This document shows, one piece after another, positions 13,815 through 17,761 of a stretch of DNA of 17,761 bases. A program made the position numbers and the translations under genes. This DNA is from DATFCK01 sp045809745 (GTDB lineage: Bacteria > Verrucomicrobiota > Verrucomicrobiia > Chthoniobacterales > UBA10450). How positions within the stretch are numbered: position 1 is the stretch's first letter; every line of letters begins with the position of its first letter. Under the pieces are notes generated by a model that was given only the letters and a program-made list of their open reading frames with translations, searched no databases and was not told the origin of the DNA. The stretch covers positions 1 through 17,761 of the forward strand of contig JBJMXE010000044.1 of NCBI GenBank assembly GCA_045809745.1. Reading direction: 5' to 3'.

Positions 13815-15170
13815 ATGAGCAAAGTCTATCCTGACGCCAAGGCGGCGCTTTCCGGCCTGCTGCACGACAACATGACGATCGCTGCCGGAGGATTTGGGTT
13901 GTGCGGTATACCCGAAAATCTTATCGCCGCTTTGCGCGATTCCGGGACAAAAGGGCTAACCATCGTGGGCAACAACGCGGGCGTGGATGATTTCGGCATG
14001 GGCGTGCTACTCGGGACGCGACAGGTCAAAAAGGTGATGGCGTCTTATGTCGGCGAGAACAAGGAATTCGAACGCCAGGTGCTCAGCGGTGAACTTGAGC
14101 TTGAGTTGATTCCGCAAGGGACCTTAGCCGAGCGCTTGCGCGCGGGCGGCGCAGGTATTCCAGGTTTTTATACTCGCACTGGCTTCGGAACGAAGCTGGC
14201 CGAGGCAAAGGAGACGAAACAATTCGATGGCACTGAATATGTCCTCGAACCCGGAATCAAAGCTGAAGTGTCGTTAGTCAAAGCCTGGAAGGGCGATAAA
14301 TCCGGCAATCTCGTTTACCGGATGACGTCCAGGAATTTCAACCCGATGATCGCGACCTGCGGCAAAGTTTGCGTGGCCGAGGTCGAGCAGTTAGTGGAAA
14401 TCGGTGAACTCGATCCGGACCAGATCCACACGCCCGGCATTTATGTGGATCGGATCATTCAGGGGTCAAAATACGAAAAACGCATCGAGTTCCGGACCGT
14501 TCAGGGTGCGGCCGTGGCCAAAGCGGGATCCAGCGTGCGCGACTTACTCGCGAAGCGCGCCGCACAGGAACTTCGAGAAGGGTACTACGTTAACCTGGGA
14601 ATCGGCATCCCCACGCTTGTGGCCAACTATATCCCGGCAGGAATGCACGTTACTTTGCAATCCGAGAACGGGTTGTTAGGTATCGGGCCGTTTCCGAAGC
14701 CGGGTGAAGAAGATCCCGACCTGATCAATGCGGGCAAACAAACGATCACCACCATGCCGGGGTCCGCGTTTTTCTCGAGCGCGGATTCGTTCTCGCAAAT
14801 CCGTGGCGGTCACATCGATCTCGCTATTCTTGGTGCATTCGAAGTCACCGACACTGGTGACATCGCGAACTGGATGATTCCAGGCAAGATGGTCAAAGGT
14901 CCGGGCGGTGCCATGGATCTCGTCGCCGGTGTGAAGCGCGTCGTTGCGGTGATGGAGCACACGTCGAAGGATGGGAGCCCGAAAATTCTGAAGCAGTGCA
15001 CATTACCGATCACGGGCAAAGCGGTGGTCAATCTCATCATTACCGAGCTGGCAGTATTTGATGTAAAACCCGGCGGCGGCCTGGTGCTCATTGAGTTGCA
15101 ACCGGGTGTCTCGATCGACGATGTTCGCACCAAAACTGGCGCACCGTTCGACGTCGCGCTGCAGAGCTGA
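13815..15170 (+). CDS. Succinyl-CoA:3-ketoacid CoA-transferase, fused A and B subunits
   Basis: 451 aa. Residues 1 to about 230 match the A subunit (MTIAAGGFGLCGIPENLIAA, GNNAGVDDFGMGVLL, PGFYTRTGFGT). Residues about 238-451 match the B subunit (AAQELREGYYVNLGIGIPTL, the catalytic Glu284 in SENGLLGIGPFP, GAFEVTDTGDIANWMIPGK). The reaction moves CoA from succinyl-CoA to acetoacetate or a related short-chain acid through a glutamyl-CoA thioester. In most bacteria the subunits are separate ScoA and ScoB proteins; here they are one chain with a short junction, as in mitochondrial SCOT but with a shorter linker. The ATG at 13815 fits the family start; no Shine-Dalgarno is obvious. It diverges from prpDBC across a repeat-rich 220-nt gap. 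Use of propionate as acceptor is possible but unproven. Confidence 0.93.
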   Translation: MSKVYPDAKAALSGLLHDNMTIAAGGFGLCGIPENLIAALRDSGTKGLTIVGNNAGVDDFGMGVLLGTRQVKKVMASYVGENKEFERQVLSGELELELIPQGTLAERLRAGGAGIPGFYTRTGFGTKLAEAKETKQFDGTEYVLEPGIKAEVSLVKAWKGDKSGNLVYRMTSRNFNPMIATCGKVCVAEVEQLVEIGELDPDQIHTPGIYVDRIIQGSKYEKRIEFRTVQGAAVAKAGSSVRDLLAKRAAQELREGYYVNLGIGIPTLVANYIPAGMHVTLQSENGLLGIGPFPKPGEEDPDLINAGKQTITTMPGSAFFSSADSFSQIRGGHIDLAILGAFEVTDTGDIANWMIPGKMVKGPGGAMDLVAGVKRVVAVMEHTSKDGSPKILKQCTLPITGKAVVNLIITELAVFDVKPGGGLVLIELQPGVSIDDVRTKTGAPFDVALQS

Positions 15171-15307
15171 ACGGAAAACCGTTGTCAGCGGAATAGCTCG
15201 CCCCCAATACTCGGTGCGTGCCGAGTGGAAACAGCGTTGCGGAAGCCGAAGGACGCTCATGACGCTGTGTCGGAATAACTTTGCTGCTCATCCTAACGAA
15301 TAAGTTT
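15171..15307. other. Intergenic region with two short hairpins
   Basis: The 137 nt after the CoA-transferase stop contain AACGG/CCGTT (15170-15183, AAAA loop) touching the stop codon, and ACTCGG/CCGAGT (15209-15226). Neither is followed by a U-tract, so they are at best weak terminator candidates. A promoter for the downstream gene could lie here, but I cannot define it. Confidence 0.35.
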
Positions 15308-16180
15308 ATGACAAAACTCCTTTCTTCCGCGTTGCTGTTGATTCTCGGTTCCTCAGCGTTTCCGCAAGGCTCAACTCCAGCACCAACTGACCAGACACAA
15401 GCGGATCAATATATTCGCAAGAGCGAATCAGAATGGGCTGAGTCTGTAGCTAGCGGCGACGCAACGGTACTCGAACGTATTCTCGCGGACGACTTTGTCG
15501 GTGTCGATACCAGCGGCAAGAGCTACGACAAGGCCGCGGAACTTTCGAACACAGGTGAAGGGCCGAAGCACTTCGCTTCGAACCATCTCAACGACGTGAA
15601 GATCCGGTTCTACGGCAACACTGCTGTCGCCCAAGGCAGTGAATCGTGGCTGCGGCGCAGCGGGGAGAAAGGTCGATTTGTCTGGACGGACACCTGGTTA
15701 CTTCGAAACAGCAAATGGCAGATCGTTTCCGCGGAAGATTTAGCCGCGCCAGCGCTGCAGACACCCGAAGAAGAGACGATCAAAGCACGCCGCGCACAGC
15801 AAAACGCAGCAATCGCCGCGAATAAAATCGATGAGATCGCGTCGTTCTGGACAGACGATGTAACCATCTGCCGCGGGTTAGGCGCTCAAGTGCAAGGCAA
15901 GGCTGGCTACCGCAAGCTGTTGGAAGAAGGCGCATCGGCAGCGGATAAGATCGTGTATGAGCGCCAGCCCAAGGCGGTGGAGGTCAGTGCCCATTGGCCG
16001 CTCGCATTTGAGACCGGTACGTGGATTGGGCATGCAGGCGACGTAAACGGGCCTGGTGTCATCAATGGTAAATACTCCGCCCAGTGGGTGAAACGCGACG
16101 GAACATGGCTGATCCGATCTGAAGTGTTCGTTGCCCTCGGCGCGGAAGGGCAAGGCTCGCAGATGAAAGCCGCTCCTTGA
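15308..16180 (+). CDS. Secreted protein with two DUF4440/SnoaL-like (NTF2-fold) domains
   Basis: 290 aa from the ATG at 15308. An N-terminal signal peptide is evident (MTKLLSSALLLILGSSAFPQ, cleavage probably near residue 17-22). Two copies of an NTF2-like domain follow. The first is at about 33-143 (SEWAESVASGDATVLERILA and FVGVDTSGK, ending FVWTDTWLLRNSKWQIVSAE). The second is at about 155-285 (NAAIAANKIDEIASFWTDDV, ending YSAQWVKRDGTWLIRSEVF). Each copy has the typical A-x-x-x-x-D-x-x-x-x-x-x-x-x-D-D/T-D-D pattern and the terminal W-x-I/L strand. DUF4440 members are often uncharacterised steroid-isomerase-like proteins, so no reaction is assigned. The frame opens at a TTG (15281), but only the later ATG puts the signal peptide at the N-terminus. 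Confidence 0.82.
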   Translation: MTKLLSSALLLILGSSAFPQGSTPAPTDQTQADQYIRKSESEWAESVASGDATVLERILADDFVGVDTSGKSYDKAAELSNTGEGPKHFASNHLNDVKIRFYGNTAVAQGSESWLRRSGEKGRFVWTDTWLLRNSKWQIVSAEDLAAPALQTPEEETIKARRAQQNAAIAANKIDEIASFWTDDVTICRGLGAQVQGKAGYRKLLEEGASAADKIVYERQPKAVEVSAHWPLAFETGTWIGHAGDVNGPGVINGKYSAQWVKRDGTWLIRSEVFVALGAEGQGSQMKAAP

Positions 16181-16216
16181 TCAAGCTTCGTACGCCGGAC
16201 AGTGCGTAGAGGCTAT

Positions 16217-17515
16217 TCAACGATTCAACGGCTTAACGTTGAGCCGCTGCCGCGGGCAGAGCAGCACCAGAACAGAAGCGATGATCCAGCAGGCGATCAT
16301 CAACACGAAGCCGCTGTTAAATGAGCCGCTGCTTTGACTCAGGTTGCCGATCATTTTGGGACCAAAAAAACCGCCGATGCTGGCGGTGCAATTGATGAAC
16401 CCTACGGCTGCCGCAGCTGCTGAGCTGGTCAGGAATTCGGATGGAAGCGCCCAGAACGACGGCAGATAAGCAATCGTGCCGAAGCCCACCAGCGAGAAGA
16501 TCAACACCAGCAACACATTTGAATGCGGCAAATAGAACCAGGCGCCGAGCGCGGCTGCTGCCGTAAGCTGGGGAATGGCAAAGTGCCAGCGCCGCTCGGC
16601 CGTGCGGTCGGAACTCCAGCCTAACAATAGCATTCCGACCAGCCCCGCCCCAAATACGATCGACCCTACCCAGCTCACCTGCAGGACGGTCCAGCCGGTG
16701 AATCGCTGAAGCATTGTAGGCTCAAAAAACCAAAACGCGTAACCGCCGCTGTAGGTGAAAAACAGCCCCGCAGTGAGAATCAGCACCGCCGGATGACGAA
16801 GTGTCTGCCATACGGTCAGCTTTTCCGCGTGAGCTTTGCCTTCGCGTTCTTCCGCCAGCCTGGCGACGAGCCAATCTCGTTCTTCGGACCGCAGCCATCC
16901 CGCCTGCTGCGGACGATCCGGCAAAAAGAAAAGCGTAGCGCATCCAAGAACGATTGCGGGAATACCCTCAAACAAAAATAACCAGCGCCAGCCCGTTATC
17001 CCCAGCCAGTGTACTCCGAGAATGGATCCGGCGATTGGCCCCCCAATGATGAATCCCATTGGAATTGCCGACATGAACCGTGCTACCGCCTTCGCGCGGT
17101 CCTGCTTCACAAACCAGTGCGACAGATAGACGATCACTCCCGGGAAGAAGCCTGCTTCGGCTGCGCCTAACAGAAAACGGGCGCCGTACAACTGCGTGGG
17201 CGTGCGAACGACGGCCGTTAGGGCAGTCAAAGCCCCCCAGGTAATCAGAGTGAGCGCAAGCAACCGCCTCGCGCTCCAGCGTTCGACCAGCAGGGCGCCG
17301 GGGATCTGAAGCCCGAGATACCCGATAAAGAAGATACCGCTGGCCGTGCCAAACACGGAGTCGGCTAGGCCGAGATCGCCTTTCATACCCAACGTCGCGT
17401 AGGCGATATTTGTCCGGTCGAGATAATTTGTGACGTAGAGAAGGAACAGGAACGGCAACAACCGCTTGGCGACCCGGCGGCGGGCGGCGCTTCCGTTATC
17501 TACAGGAGACGGCAT
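16217..17515 (-). CDS. MFS transporter, anion:cation symporter (ACS) type
   Basis: 432 aa from the ATG at 17515, with about 12 hydrophobic segments. Features of the ACS family are visible: LLYVTNYLDRTNIAYA in the first helix, GIFFIGYLGLQIPGALLVER and WGALTALTAVVRTPTQLYGA, RFLLGAAEAGFFPGVIVYLS in helix 4, FLPDRPQQAGWLRSEERDWL before the central loop, and GFINCTASIGGFFGP in the C-terminal half. Such carriers import organic acids (tartrate, phthalate, hydroxyphenylacetate, hexuronates) with protons or cations across the inner membrane; the substrate here cannot be read. The frame continues to a TTG at 17557, but starting at MPSPVDNGSAARRR gives the usual short basic N-terminus. It converges on the DUF4440 gene with a 36-nt gap and no clear terminator. 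Confidence 0.9.
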   Translation of the reverse strand: MPSPVDNGSAARRRVAKRLLPFLFLLYVTNYLDRTNIAYATLGMKGDLGLADSVFGTASGIFFIGYLGLQIPGALLVERWSARRLLALTLITWGALTALTAVVRTPTQLYGARFLLGAAEAGFFPGVIVYLSHWFVKQDRAKAVARFMSAIPMGFIIGGPIAGSILGVHWLGITGWRWLFLFEGIPAIVLGCATLFFLPDRPQQAGWLRSEERDWLVARLAEEREGKAHAEKLTVWQTLRHPAVLILTAGLFFTYSGGYAFWFFEPTMLQRFTGWTVLQVSWVGSIVFGAGLVGMLLLGWSSDRTAERRWHFAIPQLTAAAALGAWFYLPHSNVLLVLIFSLVGFGTIAYLPSFWALPSEFLTSSAAAAAVGFINCTASIGGFFGPKMIGNLSQSSGSFNSGFVLMIACWIIASVLVLLCPRQRLNVKPLNR

Positions 17516-17589
17516 TTCAGGCGCAGCATAGCGGGCTTGGAAATGCTCACAATCCAATCTGACAGAACTTCCCGCTTGGCAATTCGTGG

Positions 17590-17739
17590 GCTCGACGGAG
17601 TCTCGCCCGATTCGGCAGCCGATGGCAAGTGGGAGGGGCCTCAGTGCCCCGATTCTTCCACCCCAGACGAACCCTTCAACAATTAATGAGGAATATTCGC
17701 TGGTCGGCGTGATTAGCCAGCTCGACAGAATCTCGCTCC
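17590..17739. repeat. Imperfect direct repeat and hairpin in the right-edge non-coding region
   Basis: GCTCGACGGAGTCTCGCCC at 17590-17608 and GCTCGACAGAATCTCGCTC at 17720-17738 agree at 16 of 19 positions, about 130 nt apart. Between them is a short stem GGGGC/GCCCC (17635-17650). No convincing gene is visible from 17516 to 17761; an open frame that starts with GTG at 17709 and reaches the edge is too short to judge. The region should include the promoter of the MFS gene. Confidence 0.45.
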
Positions 17740-17761
17740 GCCACTATTCCGGCCACAAGCA

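Noticed and set aside
17709..17761. Start of another gene at the right edge (GTG at 17709)
   Set aside because: Only about 17 codons are visible, the segment is part of an imperfect direct repeat and no ribosome site is evident, so a gene cannot be supported.

Overview
The window reads as chromosomal DNA of a moderately GC-rich (about 57% by eye) Gram-negative bacterium. Evidence for a Gram-negative lifestyle is an AlgI/AlgJ-type exopolysaccharide O-acetylation pair, several glycosyltransferases and a protein with a signal peptide. The intergenic GTAGCGGCGGT...ACCGCC-type palindromes and the sparse Shine-Dalgarno sequences remind me of soil Verrucomicrobiota. That placement is an inference with low confidence; no rRNA or marker gene is present to settle it. 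There are no tRNAs, rRNAs, phage genes, insertion sequences or CRISPR arrays.

Left part (1-7335): a surface-polysaccharide region. A minus-strand unit holds a small coiled-coil protein (2078-2482), a GT4 glycosyltransferase (1023-2072) and a second GT4-type enzyme that overlaps it by 4 nt and runs off the left edge (1-1026). A divergent plus-strand unit holds an MBOAT acyltransferase (2568-3953) and an AlgJ/AlgX-like SGNH protein (3953-5245). It converges on a two-domain GT2-GT4 glycosyltransferase (5242-7335, minus); both stop codons sit in one CTAG. Together these genes would assemble and O-acetylate an extracellular or cell-surface glycan whose identity cannot be read from the sequence.

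Middle (7336-9953): minus-strand Ada (DNA alkylation repair and its regulator), translationally coupled to an upstream DUF1203 gene, and a PaaI-like hotdog thioesterase. These genes are separated by roughly 200-nt gaps that carry palindromic repeats.

Right-centre (9954-15170): a methylcitrate-cycle set in the order prpD, prpB, prpC on the minus strand. It diverges from a single-chain succinyl-CoA:3-ketoacid CoA-transferase (both subunits fused) on the plus strand. PrpC condenses propionyl-CoA with oxaloacetate, PrpD dehydrates 2-methylcitrate and PrpB cleaves 2-methylisocitrate to pyruvate and succinate. The CoA-transferase could supply or consume acyl-CoA using succinyl-CoA. The rehydrating aconitase, a PrpE ligase and a PrpR-type regulator are absent from the window.

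Right end (15308-17761): a secreted protein with two DUF4440/SnoaL-like domains, an anion:cation-symporter-type MFS transporter on the minus strand, and a non-coding stretch with an imperfect direct repeat.

Two signals are not explained by the genes. The first is a heptamer, GTTAGGC/GCCTAAC, present 15 times in both orientations and in three different reading frames of genes, where about 2 are expected. The second is a family of paired palindromic (REP/BIME-like) repeats in most of the larger gaps.
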